Source: Aggregatibacter kilianii
GTDB lineage: Bacteria; Pseudomonadota; Gammaproteobacteria; Enterobacterales; Pasteurellaceae
Assembly: GCF_003130255.1 (NCBI RefSeq)
Contig: NZ_NRCN01000001.1
Span: 682,001 to 746,000, forward strand
Direction: 5' to 3'
DNA length: 64,000 bases
A program made the position numbers and the translations under genes. Below the pieces are notes generated by a model. That model was not told the origin of the DNA and made no database searches. It saw nothing but the letters and a program-made list of their open reading frames with translations. Each line of letters begins with the position of its first letter. Position 1 is the stretch's first letter. This document shows positions 1-10,864 of this stretch, in pieces.

Positions 1-323
1 AAGATCTCGGCATTGAAGAGCCGGGCTTAAACCGTGTCATTCGTGCCGGTTATGCTCTTTTAAATTTACAAACTTACTTCACTGCCGGCGTGAAAGAAGT
101 ACGCGCATGGACGGTTTCTGTTGGCGCCACCGCACCGAAAGCCGCTGCAGTAATCCATACCGACTTTGAAAAAGGCTTTATCCGCGCTGAAGTCATTGCC
201 TACGACGATTTCATCCAATACAAAGGTGAAAACGGTGCCAAAGATGCCGGCAAATGGCGGTTGGAAGGGAAAGATTATATCGTGCAAGATGGCGATGTTA
301 TGCACTTTAGATTTAATGTATAA
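1..323 (+). CDS. ychF: YchF/OLA1 redox-regulated ATPase, C-terminal part
   Basis: This is the 3' end of a gene that starts before the window; the reading frame begins at base 3. About 106 residues are visible. They start with the stretch [14 protein letters not shown] and run through a [13 protein letters not shown] block to [10 protein letters not shown], which is the TGS domain at the C-terminus of YchF-type GTPase-fold ATPases. The family binds ATP rather than GTP, associates with ribosomes and is implicated in oxidative-stress responses. The ATPase domain itself is not in the window. A strong hairpin terminator built from two uptake signals follows 18 bases after the stop. Confidence 0.93.
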   Translation, partial: DLGIEEPGLNRVIRAGYALLNLQTYFTAGVKEVRAWTVSVGATAPKAAAVIHTDFEKGFIRAEVIAYDDFIQYKGENGAKDAGKWRLEGKDYIVQDGDVMHFRFNV

Positions 324-340
324 AAACATTCAAAAAATTG

Positions 341-369
341 ACCGCACTTTTTAAGTGCGGTATTTTTTT
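341..369 (+). terminator. USS-pair terminator after ychF
   Basis: Two oppositely oriented uptake signals (ACCGCACTT at 341-349, AAGTGCGGT at 353-361) form a perfect 9-bp stem with a 3-base loop, followed by a T-run. This is a classical intrinsic terminator for ychF. Confidence 0.85.
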
Positions 370-519
370 ATGTAATTAAAAAAGCATTCGATATCAAGCA
401 ACGCTTTCATACGAGCAATACAAGTATGGCGGATGTAGCCAATCGGTTGACAGGAGCGTTGAAATAATGATGAAAAATGCAAATGCCCGCTAGCCTCCCT
501 AGAAATATAAGGATGTCCC

Positions 520-1101
520 ATGCCTACCCTCTCCCAAATCAAAAACGCCATTATGGCGGATCTGCAAAATCAACCCTTCACCGAACGTGGTATAGAACCG
601 CTATTTGCCGCGCCAACCGGCGCCAAAATTAACATTGTGGGGCAAGCGCCTGGCGTAAAAGCAGAACAAACCCGTTTATATTGGAACGACAAAAGCGGCG
701 ACCGCCTGCGTGAGTGGTTAGGTGTGGATCGTGCAATCTTCTATCATTCCGATTTATTTGCCGTAATTCCGATGGATTTTTACTATCCTGGCAAAGGTAA
801 ATCGGGAGATTTGCCGCCACGCAAAGGTTTTGCGGAGAAATGGCATCCGCTCATTTTGGCAGACTTACCGAATATCGAGCTGACTATTTTGATCGGCCAA
901 TATGCACAAAAATATTACTTACCGGAAAACACGCTAAACGTAACGGAAACCGTAAAAAATTACATAAAATTTCTACCGCACTTTTTGCCGTTAGTTCACC
1001 CTTCGCCGCGTAATCAGCTTTGGTTGGCGAAAAATCCGTGGTTTGAGCAAAAAGTCGTGCCAAGATTACAACAACGGGTACAAGAAATCTTATCCCGCTA
1101 A
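520..1101 (+). CDS. Uracil-DNA glycosylase superfamily protein
   Basis: A 193-residue protein of the uracil-DNA glycosylase fold. It carries the family's two hallmark segments: GQAPG at about residues 41-45 (water-activating and uracil-binding loop) and HPSPRN at about 160-165 (leucine-loop region). No clear Fe-S cysteine set is visible, so it is unlike family 4 enzymes. The ATG at 520 has a good ribosome site (AAGGAT) five bases upstream. It stands alone between ychF and cysK. Homologues are annotated as UDG-family proteins in Haemophilus. Its substrate and whether it removes uracil are not evident from sequence. The fold assignment is fairly sure and the biochemical role is not. Confidence 0.8.
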   Translation: MPTLSQIKNAIMADLQNQPFTERGIEPLFAAPTGAKINIVGQAPGVKAEQTRLYWNDKSGDRLREWLGVDRAIFYHSDLFAVIPMDFYYPGKGKSGDLPPRKGFAEKWHPLILADLPNIELTILIGQYAQKYYLPENTLNVTETVKNYIKFLPHFLPLVHPSPRNQLWLAKNPWFEQKVVPRLQQRVQEILSR

Positions 1102-1130
1102 TTGTAATTTCACATCATTTTCTAAGAAAC

Positions 1131-1155
1131 AAAAAAAGCCTGTCACACGACAGGC
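1131..1155 (-). terminator. Terminator of cysK
   Basis: GCCTGTC (1138-1144) pairs with GACAGGC (1149-1155) around an ACAC loop. On the minus strand the stem is followed by seven Ts, placing an intrinsic terminator just after the cysK stop. Confidence 0.85.
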
Positions 1156-1174
1156 CAAATTTGGAACAATTCGA

Positions 1175-2122
1175 TTAGATCTCGATACCGTCAAACAATG
1201 CGGTACTCAAATACCGTTCTGATGCAGATGGTAAAATTACGACAATTAATTTGTCCTTAAATTCAGATAATTTTGCCAAACGATCTGCTGCAGCTACCGC
1301 AGCACCGGAGGAAATCCCCGCTAAAATGCCTTCTTCGGCCATTAAACGGCGGGCTGTTGCAATGGCGGTATCGCTATCAACGGTTTCCACGCGGTCAATT
1401 AATGAAAGATCGAGATTTTTCGGAATAAAGCCGGCGCCGATCCCTTGGATTTTATGCGGACCCGGTTTAACTTCTTGACCGGCAAGGGTTTGTGTGATCA
1501 CCGGGGATTCGGCGGGTTCAACCGCAACAGAGGTAATTTGTTTGCCGTGATCCAATTTAATGGCGCGGGAAATACCGGTAATAGTACCGCCTGTGCCAAC
1601 ACCAGCAACGACAACATCAACTTTGCCTTCGGTATCTTTCCAAATTTCTTGACCGGTTGTTTTGCGATGAATGTCAGGGTTTGCCGGATTTTCAAATTGT
1701 TTTAACATCACATAACGATTCGGGTTGGACGCCACAATTTCTTCTGCCTTGGCAATAGCGCCTTTCATACCTTTAGCGCCTTCGGTTAACACCAAATTTA
1801 CACCCAAGCCGCGCAATAAACGTTTACGTTCGGTGCTCATGGTTTCAGGCATGGTTAAGGTGATTTTATACCCACGAGCAGCCGCCACATACGCCAAAGC
1901 GATTCCGGTGTTACCGCTGGTCGCATCCACGATTTCTTTATCTTGGGTTAAAACCCCGTCTTTTTCCGCTTGCCATACCATGTTGGCACCGATACGGCAT
2001 TTCACGCTGTAACTTGGGTTACGACCTTCGATTTTGACAACGATGTTGCCGTTACCGAAATGTTTTAAACGCACTAATGGCGTATTACCGATAGAATAAG
2101 AATTATCGTTATGAATCGTCAT
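1175..2122 (-). CDS. cysK: Cysteine synthase A (O-acetylserine sulfhydrylase)
   Basis: A 315-residue PLP enzyme that makes L-cysteine from O-acetylserine and sulfide in the cytoplasm. The PLP lysine lies in SYSVKCR (K41). The substrate loop TSGNTG is at about 68-73 and the phosphate-binding GTGGT loop at about 176-180. The C-terminus ends in isoleucine, as needed for insertion into the CysE active site in the cysteine synthase complex. The start is set at the ATG at 2122, which has GGGAGAA upstream. A longer in-frame TTG at 2140 would place that ribosome site inside the gene. It lies downstream of cysZ on the same strand, as in enterobacteria. Confidence 0.96.
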   Translation of the reverse strand: MTIHNDNSYSIGNTPLVRLKHFGNGNIVVKIEGRNPSYSVKCRIGANMVWQAEKDGVLTQDKEIVDATSGNTGIALAYVAAARGYKITLTMPETMSTERKRLLRGLGVNLVLTEGAKGMKGAIAKAEEIVASNPNRYVMLKQFENPANPDIHRKTTGQEIWKDTEGKVDVVVAGVGTGGTITGISRAIKLDHGKQITSVAVEPAESPVITQTLAGQEVKPGPHKIQGIGAGFIPKNLDLSLIDRVETVDSDTAIATARRLMAEEGILAGISSGAAVAAADRLAKLSEFKDKLIVVILPSASERYLSTALFDGIEI

Positions 2123-2239
2123 ATTATTTTGTTCTCCCAATGATCTTACTTAAGTAGTTTAAGGCCGAAAGTGGTGGTATTTTTATCACAAGATTTTGTT
2201 CTCAAAAAATACCGAATTATTCTATTTAATAACCAAAAG

Positions 2240-3070
2240 CTATTTAGACACGATCTGTCCGTTGCTTTTAGACGGTTTCTCCAACGGCATATTCGCTCCC
2301 ACACCGCTTTGTGGCGCTTGTGCAAATTTAAACAAATGGCGATATTCTTTCACCCACATAGCCGTTGCCCCACATGCCGCCACGGGAATCACTACCAAGT
2401 TAACAATCGGCACCAACATACATAAAGACACCAAGCCGCCGAAAGTCACCGTCATATTGCGTTTCATCGCCAGCTCGTTTTTCATTAATCCGAAAGGAAT
2501 TTTATGGTTATCAAAAGGGTAGTCGCAATATTGAATGGCCATCATCCATGCGGAAAATAAAAAAGTGACCACAGGAATCACCGTCTGCCCGATTAACGGA
2601 ATAAAACTTAATAAAAACAAAGCAATAATTTTTGGCAGACTATAAACCAATTTTTGCCATTCCCGTGCCAACATACGCGGCGTGTCCTTCACAAAATCCC
2701 ACAAGGAATCATTGGAAACCTCTTCGCCGGTCATTATTTTCTCGACCTTTTCTGCCAATAACCCATTAAATGGCGCGGCGATAAAACCGGATAAAGTGGC
2801 AAAAATGAAATAATACAGTACTAAAATCATGCCAATAATGAGTATCGGTAAAATGCTTCCCAGCCAACTTAACCAAGAAGGCACATAATCCATAAGATTG
2901 CTAACAACGTCTTTAATTTGGAAGACAAAAGCAACAAATAAGCCACCTAATAATAGGACATTTAACAACACCGGCATGACGGCAAAACGACGCAAGCCTT
3001 TTTGCTGAATCAAATGCCAACCGGTCACAAAATATTCAAAACCCAGTTTGATTTCCTGTTGATTTAACAT
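2240..3070 (-). CDS. cysZ: Sulfate permease CysZ
   Basis: A 276-residue integral membrane protein of the CysZ family, which imports sulfate for the cysteine pathway. Several long hydrophobic helices are visible (about residues 30-50, 70-95, 145-175 and 205-230), with the conserved segment [13 protein letters not shown] between them. The start is taken at the ATG at 3070, preceded by GAGGGG. The open frame continues 37 codons further upstream but without family similarity, and it would run into the zipA promoter. It is divergent from zipA and sits upstream of cysK, matching the conserved cysK-cysZ-zipA-ligA order. The C-terminus is extended by a polar tail compared with the E. coli protein. 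Confidence 0.93.
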   Translation of the reverse strand: MLNQQEIKLGFEYFVTGWHLIQQKGLRRFAVMPVLLNVLLLGGLFVAFVFQIKDVVSNLMDYVPSWLSWLGSILPILIIGMILVLYYFIFATLSGFIAAPFNGLLAEKVEKIMTGEEVSNDSLWDFVKDTPRMLAREWQKLVYSLPKIIALFLLSFIPLIGQTVIPVVTFLFSAWMMAIQYCDYPFDNHKIPFGLMKNELAMKRNMTVTFGGLVSLCMLVPIVNLVVIPVAACGATAMWVKEYRHLFKFAQAPQSGVGANMPLEKPSKSNGQIVSK

Positions 3071-3214
3071 AAATTTCCCCTCACAGAAAAGAGGCTCAGA
3101 ATACAAAGTGCGGTAGAAAAAATCAATAAATAAGCAGACCCTATCATCAATTTCGTAAAAACATGATAAACTTACGCCCAATTGCGTTAATTTTGTATGA
3201 TTGGAGAATCGGCA

Positions 3215-4231
3215 ATGGATTTAAATACAATTTTGATTATTTTAGGGGTAATTGCCCTGCTCGCCTTAGTTGCACATGGCATTTGGTCAAATCGCCGCGA
3301 AAAATCCCAATATTTTAAAAATGCCAATACATTCTCACAAAATCGCCAACCGAATCGTTTCACTGCGCCAAATCAAGCGGCCAAACCGTCTGCAGAACCG
3401 CCGATTGCCAATAAACCCGCACACAGTTTTGTGGAAGAAAACCCGCCACAACAGCAAAACTTAGATTTCGATGCAACAGCGACAAGCAACACTGAAAGCC
3501 AATCCATTGAACGCGCGGTGGATGAAATTAAAATTACTTTGCCAAACAGTGGCTCCAACAGTGTTGAAACCCAATACCAAACCCCACAGCCGACGCAACC
3601 GACAGCTTTCGCCCAACCTGAACAACCGTCCGAAACATCAAGCATAACGGTGCAAAGTGGCGTGCAATTCCAATCTTATATGGATACAAACAGAGTTTCC
3701 ATGACGCAAATGGAAGAAGAATATCAAACGCCGACCGTATCTTTAACGCCGGTCGAAACAGAACCATCTCATGAAGAAGCATCACAAAACAGTGTTGCGG
3801 AAGAGACTGAAAACAAAGCCCAGAAAGGCGGTAAACCGCCGTTTATTATGTTGTATGTGGTGGCGCCGGAAAACCGTGAATTTCACGGTGCTCACTTAGC
3901 ACAAGCGTTGGAAGGTCTTGGTTTTATTTTCGGTGATCGTCACATTTACCATCGTCACTTAGATTTAACCCCTTCCAGTCCGGTGTTGTTTAGCTTGGCA
4001 AACTTACGCCAACCAAATACCTTTAATCCTTATGACATGGAAAACTTCTTCACCGTCGGCATTGTGCTATTTATGGAACTACCGTCTCCGGGTAATGACA
4101 CCGTGAACTTGAAAACCATGATTCGTGCCGCCCGCAATTTAGCGGATGAACTGGGCGGCTTCGTGTTAACGGATAAACAAGAAATCTTTAACGATCACGC
4201 TGAACAGGAATATTTGTCCAAGGTGGCTTAA
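3215..4231 (+). CDS. zipA: Cell division protein ZipA
   Basis: A 338-residue FtsZ-anchoring division protein of the inner membrane. A single N-terminal transmembrane helix (about residues 3-23) is followed by a short basic segment. A long Pro/Gln/Thr-rich linker runs to about residue 200. The C-terminal FtsZ-binding domain follows, with [17 protein letters not shown] and the [18 protein letters not shown] segment. The start is the ATG at 3215 with GGAGA upstream; an ATG-like start six codons earlier lacks a ribosome site. It precedes ligA and is divergent from cysZ, the usual gammaproteobacterial arrangement. Confidence 0.96.
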   Translation: MDLNTILIILGVIALLALVAHGIWSNRREKSQYFKNANTFSQNRQPNRFTAPNQAAKPSAEPPIANKPAHSFVEENPPQQQNLDFDATATSNTESQSIERAVDEIKITLPNSGSNSVETQYQTPQPTQPTAFAQPEQPSETSSITVQSGVQFQSYMDTNRVSMTQMEEEYQTPTVSLTPVETEPSHEEASQNSVAEETENKAQKGGKPPFIMLYVVAPENREFHGAHLAQALEGLGFIFGDRHIYHRHLDLTPSSPVLFSLANLRQPNTFNPYDMENFFTVGIVLFMELPSPGNDTVNLKTMIRAARNLADELGGFVLTDKQEIFNDHAEQEYLSKVA

Positions 4232-4265
4232 TCCATCGCAACAGCTTAAAAACGTTTTCAAAAAT

Positions 4266-6351
<2,086 letters not shown>

Positions 6352-6393
6352 AGTGTAAAGACAGAAATCCATTTATCCCAAAGCAAAAAATAA

Positions 6394-6414
6394 GGACAGG
6401 CATAAAGCCTGTCC
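6394..6414. repeat. Perfect 8-bp hairpin between ligA and tdk
   Basis: GGACAGGC (6394-6401) and GCCTGTCC (6407-6414) form a perfect stem with loop ATAAA in the spacer between the convergent ligA and tdk genes. No T-run follows on either strand, so it is a poor intrinsic terminator. It looks like a small dispersed palindromic repeat unit. Confidence 0.6.
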
Positions 6415-6537
6415 CTACAAAACATATAAAAAAATGACTCACAATCAAATCAAGTTCGGTTGTTCGCCCAGAAGGGGCCGTTGGCAAAGCTAACGTTTAA
6501 AATCCGTTGGATTTTGTGACCGCACTTTTCAGTGACC

Positions 6538-7116
6538 CTATTCGGCAATCCGTTCTTTATAATGCAATCGGCAGACCGATAAATAACTGTCGTTGCCACC
6601 AATTTGAATTTGATCCCCTTGTTTGACGACCTCGCCTTGCTCATTTAAACGCAATACGAAATTGGCTTTACGTCCGCAATAGCAAATGGTTTTAAGCTCT
6701 TCCAGTTGATCCGCCCATGCCAGTAAATAGCGACTCCCTTCAAAAAGTTCTGCTTGGAAGTCGGTGCGCAAGCCATAACATAAAACAGGAATTTTCAGTT
6801 TATCTACCACATCGCTCAGTTGATACACTTGAGCTTTGGTTAAAAACTGTGCTTCATCCACCAAAATACAATGCAACGGCTCTTTCGTTAAGTGTTGTTG
6901 AATTTCCGCAAATAAATCCGTGTCACGTGCGAAGGTGTTCGCCTGTTCACTGATACCAATACGGGAAGTAACGCGTCCGGCGCCAAAACGATCATCAATG
7001 GCAGCCGTATAAACCAGCGTGTTCATATTGCGTTCACGGTAGTTATAGGAAGATTGCAGCAAAGTTGTCGATTTTCCTGCATTCATGGTGGAATAATAAA
7101 AATACAGCTTGGCCAT
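6538..7116 (-). CDS. tdk: Thymidine kinase
   Basis: A 192-residue type II thymidine kinase that phosphorylates thymidine to dTMP in the pyrimidine salvage pathway. The P-loop STMNAGKST is at residues 9-17, the DEAQ Walker B-like motif at 87-90, and a zinc ribbon near the C-terminus (C-x-C around 147, then C-x-x-H around 184). It starts two bases after the stop of the small membrane protein gene upstream and has little ribosome site of its own, so translational coupling is likely. It is convergent with ligA. Confidence 0.96.
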   Translation of the reverse strand: MAKLYFYYSTMNAGKSTTLLQSSYNYRERNMNTLVYTAAIDDRFGAGRVTSRIGISEQANTFARDTDLFAEIQQHLTKEPLHCILVDEAQFLTKAQVYQLSDVVDKLKIPVLCYGLRTDFQAELFEGSRYLLAWADQLEELKTICYCGRKANFVLRLNEQGEVVKQGDQIQIGGNDSYLSVCRLHYKERIAE

Positions 7117-7118
7117 AA

Positions 7119-7352
7119 TTATTTAAGCGCCCATTTCCAAAAGTAATAGCAGATAAAACCGGTTAACGGCGGTAACGAGGCGAGAATAAAAACACCGATA
7201 GTGGTGCGTGCACCAACCATCTTCCCTACCTCCGTTAAGAAATCGATGAGGACGTCTGTCGGCGTAGTAAACACAAAAAAGCCAATAATTGCCAACATAA
7301 CGAAGCAGCCGATTCCGGCGGCACGCATTGCTCTGAATTTAATGTTGTCCAT
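7119..7352 (-). CDS. Small membrane protein of unknown function
   Basis: A 77-residue protein with two hydrophobic segments (about residues 10-30 and 48-70) joined by a short loop, ending in a basic tail. It looks like a two-helix inner-membrane protein. The start has a good ribosome site (AAGGAAATATT before the ATG). It overlaps nothing but ends only two bases before tdk, forming a tight two-gene unit. I do not recognise a characterised family. A role linked to tdk cannot be inferred from adjacency alone. Confidence 0.7.
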   Translation of the reverse strand: MDNIKFRAMRAAGIGCFVMLAIIGFFVFTTPTDVLIDFLTEVGKMVGARTTIGVFILASLPPLTGFICYYFWKWALK

Positions 7353-7368
7353 AATATTTCCTTGAATG

Positions 7369-7407
7369 AAGTGCGGTCAAAAAAACGTTTAAATTTTTGA
7401 CCGCACT
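7369..7407 (-). terminator. USS-pair terminator of tsaD
   Basis: AAGTGCGGTCAAAAA (from about 7370) pairs with TTTTTGACCGCACTT (ending near 7406) in an extended inverted repeat between tsaD and the next minus-strand gene. It is the likely terminator of tsaD. Confidence 0.75.
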
Positions 7408-7423
7408 TTGATTTTGCATCGGG

Positions 7424-8452
7424 TTAAACGGCGGTTAATTCGGTCATTGCCCAACGCGGACGCACTTCGATGGCCAAATCTTGCTGCTGTCCTTGTTTTA
7501 AACGTAGAAAACCGGCATAGGCAATCATGGCGCCGTTATCGGTACAAAATTGCGGTTGCGGGTAAAACACTTGACCACCTAATTGTTGCATCAGCTCCGC
7601 CAAGGTTTGGCGCAACTGTTTATTAGCGCTCACGCCGCCGGCAATCACTAAACGCTTCAATCCCGTTTGTTTTAACGCACGCTTGCATTTGATTGCTAGC
7701 GTATCCACCACAGCCTCTTGGAACGCATAAGCAATATCCGCCTTGCTTTGCTCGGCTAATTCCCCTTCTTCTTGCATCACTTGATGAAGCGTATTGGCAG
7801 CAAAGGTTTTTAAGCCGGAAAAGCTGAAATCCAAACCTGGACGATCAGTCATCGGGCGTGGAAAAACAAAACGATTCGGCGTACCATTTAATGCTAAACG
7901 GGCTAATGCCGCTCCGCCGGGATAATCTAATCCGAGCAATTTTGCCGTTTTGTCAAACGCTTCCCCTGCAGCATCATCAATAGATTCGCCTAATAATTCG
8001 TAGCGTCCGACGCCGTCCACACGCACCAATTGAGTATGCCCGCCGGACACCAACAATGCCATAAAAGGAAAGTGCGGTGGATTTTCTTCCAACATTGGCG
8101 CCAGTAAATGCCCTTCCATGTGATGTATGCCGATCGCCGGTACATTCCACGCATAAGCCAAGGATCGCGCCACCGTAGAGCCAACTAACAACGCACCGAC
8201 TAAACCCGGACCGCAGGTATAAGCTACGCCGTCAATGTCTTTGGCGGTAAGATTGGCTTCTTGTAAGGCGGCTTGTAATAATGGCGCTAATTTCCGGATA
8301 TGATCGCGTGATGCTAGCTCCGGGACAACGCCGCCATAATCGGCATGCAACGCAATTTGCGTGTGTAACTGATTGGCAATTAAGCCTTTTTCTTCATCAT
8401 AAATGGCAACGCCCGTTTCATCACAGGACGTTTCAATGCCTAAAATTCGCAT
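7424..8452 (-). CDS. tsaD: tRNA N6-threonylcarbamoyladenosine synthase subunit TsaD
   Basis: A 342-residue ASKHA-fold protein that transfers the threonylcarbamoyl group to A37 of ANN-decoding tRNAs, working with TsaB and TsaE. The metal-binding motif HHMEGH has H111 and H115 at the family positions. Further conserved blocks are ETSCDETG near the N-terminus, the VSGGHTQL stretch and SGGVSANK-like residues ([10 protein letters not shown]). TsaC, which makes the threonylcarbamoyl-AMP donor, is encoded at 31333-31884. It is divergent from rpsU, the arrangement seen in E. coli. Confidence 0.97.
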   Translation of the reverse strand: MRILGIETSCDETGVAIYDEEKGLIANQLHTQIALHADYGGVVPELASRDHIRKLAPLLQAALQEANLTAKDIDGVAYTCGPGLVGALLVGSTVARSLAYAWNVPAIGIHHMEGHLLAPMLEENPPHFPFMALLVSGGHTQLVRVDGVGRYELLGESIDDAAGEAFDKTAKLLGLDYPGGAALARLALNGTPNRFVFPRPMTDRPGLDFSFSGLKTFAANTLHQVMQEEGELAEQSKADIAYAFQEAVVDTLAIKCKRALKQTGLKRLVIAGGVSANKQLRQTLAELMQQLGGQVFYPQPQFCTDNGAMIAYAGFLRLKQGQQQDLAIEVRPRWAMTELTAV

Positions 8453-8555
8453 TTTGAATCTCTTTTTACTCTGTTCAATGAGGCTGAATTTTACCTTTTT
8501 TACAAGGATTTAACCAGTTTTCAAACGGGTATTTGCGGAAAAGGCGAATCTTTCC

Positions 8556-8585
8556 TTTACTTTCATGGTGACTTTGGATTAAAAT
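8556..8585 (+). promoter_or_regulatory. Candidate sigma-70 promoter for rpsU-dnaG-rpoD
   Basis: TTTACT (8556-8561, 4/6 to TTGACA) and TAAAAT (8580-8585, 5/6 to TATAAT) are separated by 18 bases, about 90 bases upstream of rpsU in the divergent tsaD/rpsU spacer. This is inferred by consensus only. Confidence 0.45.
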
Positions 8586-8676
8586 TGCGACCTTTATTGA
8601 ATCTGCCACGACTTGTGGCAACAAATAAATTTTAAATTGCAATTAAATTAATTAAACTCATTGAGGTGATTGGCTT

Positions 8677-8892
8677 ATGCCTGTAATTAAAGTTCGTGAA
8701 AATGAATCCTTTGACGTAGCATTACGTCGTTTCAAACGCTCTTGCGAAAAAGCTGGTATCTTAGCAGAAGTTCGTGCTCGTGAATTCTACGAAAAACCAA
8801 CAACGATTCGTAAACGTGAAAATGCAACCCGCGCAAAACGCCACGCTAAACGCGTAGCTCGTGAAAACGCACGCAACACACGTTTATACTAA
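8677..8892 (+). CDS. rpsU: 30S ribosomal protein S21
   Basis: A 71-residue basic small-subunit protein, near-identical in pattern to E. coli S21 (opening [10 protein letters not shown], ending in an Arg-rich [11 protein letters not shown] tail). It helps base-pair mRNA leaders with 16S rRNA. The ATG at 8677 has a strong GAGGTGA ribosome site. It is the first gene of the macromolecular synthesis operon rpsU-dnaG-rpoD. An attenuator-like hairpin follows, which should make S21 more abundant than primase. Confidence 0.98.
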   Translation: MPVIKVRENESFDVALRRFKRSCEKAGILAEVRAREFYEKPTTIRKRENATRAKRHAKRVARENARNTRLY

Positions 8893-8921
8893 TTAACAGT
8901 ATTTTTTAACTCGAGTTATAA

Positions 8922-8957
8922 AAACCGTGAATCTTCCGAGGCTCACGGTTTTATTTT
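8922..8957 (+). terminator. Attenuator/terminator between rpsU and dnaG
   Basis: AAACCGTGA (8922-8930) pairs with TCACGGTTT (8943-8951), followed by a T-rich tail. Its position matches the partial terminator between rpsU and dnaG in E. coli. Confidence 0.8.
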
Positions 8958-9014
8958 CTCTCAATCTCATCAGTTAGGCTCATATTTCGTTCACAATAAG
9001 AGGCAGAATACTCG

Positions 9015-10793
9015 ATGAAAGGCACCATTCCACGTACATTTATAGACGATATTTTAACTAAAGTTAATATCGTTGATCTGATCAATTCCAGAGTCAAATT
9101 GAAAAAAGCCGGCCGCGATTATCAAGCCTGCTGCCCGTTTCACCATGAAAAGACCCCTTCTTTTACCGTCAGTGATAAAAAGCAGTTTTATCATTGCTTC
9201 GGTTGTGGTGCGCACGGCAACGCGATTTCCTTTTTGATGGAATATGACAAGCTGGAATTTGTGGAAGCGGTGGAAGAACTGGCCGGTTTTCTTGGGTTGG
9301 AAATTCCCTACGAAAAACGACCGCACTTTAATGAGAGCGGCAAGCAAGTCGGCTATCAAACCAAACGTAATCTGTATGAATTAATGCAGGAAATCGCCAA
9401 ATTTTATCAGCAACAATTGCCGTTAAATATTCCTGCGCAAAGTTATCTGCAACAACGTGGTTTATCAGCGGAAATTATTGAGCGTTTTCAAATCGGTTAT
9501 GTGCCGAATGCCATGGATACCGTTTATCGCCAATTCGGTAAAACCCGAGAAGAGCAACAAAAACTGTTCGATTTAGGCATGCTATCACGCAATGATCGTG
9601 GCAATATTTATGACAAATTTCGCAATCGGATTATGTTTCCGATTCGCGATCGTCGAGGCCGCACCGTGGCTTTCGGCGGACGCGTGTTAACTGATGAGAA
9701 ACCGAAATATTTGAACTCGCCGGAAACCGTGACCTATCACAAAGGCAGTGAATTGTACGGTTTATTTGAAGCCCTACAAGCTGACGATTCACCACAAAAA
9801 TTACTGGTTGTTGAAGGTTATATGGATGTGGTGGCGTTGGCCCAATTCGGTGTAGATTATGCCGTGGCCTCTCTTGGCACATCAACAACCTCGGAGCAAA
9901 TTCAATTACTCTTTCGCTCAACAGAACAAGTGATCTGCTGTTATGACGGCGATCGCGCCGGACGTGATGCCGCATGGCGAGCCTTAGAAAATGCACTGCC
10001 TTATTTGGAAGACGGCCGTCAGCTCAAATTTATCTTTTTACCTGACGGCGAGGATCCCGATACCTTTATTCGCCAATTTGGCAAAGAGGGATTCGAGGAA
10101 TATCTCAATAACGCACAATCTTTAAGTGAATTTTTATTTGCTCATTTGACGCCACAAGTGGATTTCTCCAGCAAAGAAGGGAAAAACAAACTGGCGGCAT
10201 TAGCAATACCGTTAATTAAGCAAATTCCAGGCGATGTACTACGTTTGGATTTGCGTAACACGTTAGCCAAAAAACTGGGGGTTCTCGATCCGACGCAGCT
10301 AGAAAGCCTTATTCCAAATCAACAGAAAACAGAAAACACACCGACAGCCCAACCGATACAATTTAAGCGAACCCCAATGCGTGTGCTGATCGCCTTGTTG
10401 TTACAAAATCCGGAATTGGTGAAATTTGTACCCGATTTGGAATCTTTTCGTTCGTTAAATGAGCCGGGCTACGATTTGTTTGCAGAAATGACCGCACTTT
10501 GCCGTGAAAAAGTGGGTATTAGTTCCGGACAACTGTTGGAACACTGGCGCGATACACCTCAACAAAATACGCTTGAAAAACTGGCCACATGGAACCATTT
10601 GGTTGAAGAAGACAAGATTGAAGATACCTTCCGCGAAACATTACGTTATTTTTATCTACAAATCATTGATAAACGAATAAATTGGCTAATTGCTAAGGAT
10701 CGTAGCGAAGGATTAAATCTTAATGAGAAAAAAGAACTTTCAACGTTGTTATTGGTAAAAAAACGCGAAAAAGAACACGAAAGAAATAGTTAA
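9015..10793 (+). CDS. dnaG: DNA primase
   Basis: A 592-residue replication primase that lays RNA primers at the fork and is recruited by DnaB helicase. The N-terminal CHC2 zinc-binding domain has C40, H43, C61 and C64. The Toprim catalytic core follows, with EGYMDV (near 263) and DGDRAGRD (about 309-316). The C-terminal helicase-binding domain spans roughly residues 440-592. Length and spacing fit the family. It is the middle gene of the rpsU-dnaG-rpoD operon, 71 bases before rpoD. Two uptake signals lie inside the coding region. Confidence 0.98.
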   Translation: MKGTIPRTFIDDILTKVNIVDLINSRVKLKKAGRDYQACCPFHHEKTPSFTVSDKKQFYHCFGCGAHGNAISFLMEYDKLEFVEAVEELAGFLGLEIPYEKRPHFNESGKQVGYQTKRNLYELMQEIAKFYQQQLPLNIPAQSYLQQRGLSAEIIERFQIGYVPNAMDTVYRQFGKTREEQQKLFDLGMLSRNDRGNIYDKFRNRIMFPIRDRRGRTVAFGGRVLTDEKPKYLNSPETVTYHKGSELYGLFEALQADDSPQKLLVVEGYMDVVALAQFGVDYAVASLGTSTTSEQIQLLFRSTEQVICCYDGDRAGRDAAWRALENALPYLEDGRQLKFIFLPDGEDPDTFIRQFGKEGFEEYLNNAQSLSEFLFAHLTPQVDFSSKEGKNKLAALAIPLIKQIPGDVLRLDLRNTLAKKLGVLDPTQLESLIPNQQKTENTPTAQPIQFKRTPMRVLIALLLQNPELVKFVPDLESFRSLNEPGYDLFAEMTALCREKVGISSGQLLEHWRDTPQQNTLEKLATWNHLVEEDKIEDTFRETLRYFYLQIIDKRINWLIAKDRSEGLNLNEKKELSTLLLVKKREKEHERNS

Positions 10794-10864
10794 ACCGAAG
10801 GAAGAATGCTAAAATCTTGGCGTTTTATCTTCACTAAATTAAGTAAGCAAGGCGGATATCAAAT

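Noticed and set aside
2123-2140. Longer cysK starting at a TTG
   Set aside because: The GGGAGAA ribosome site for the ATG at 2122 would lie inside it, and the extra residues do not match the family N-terminus.
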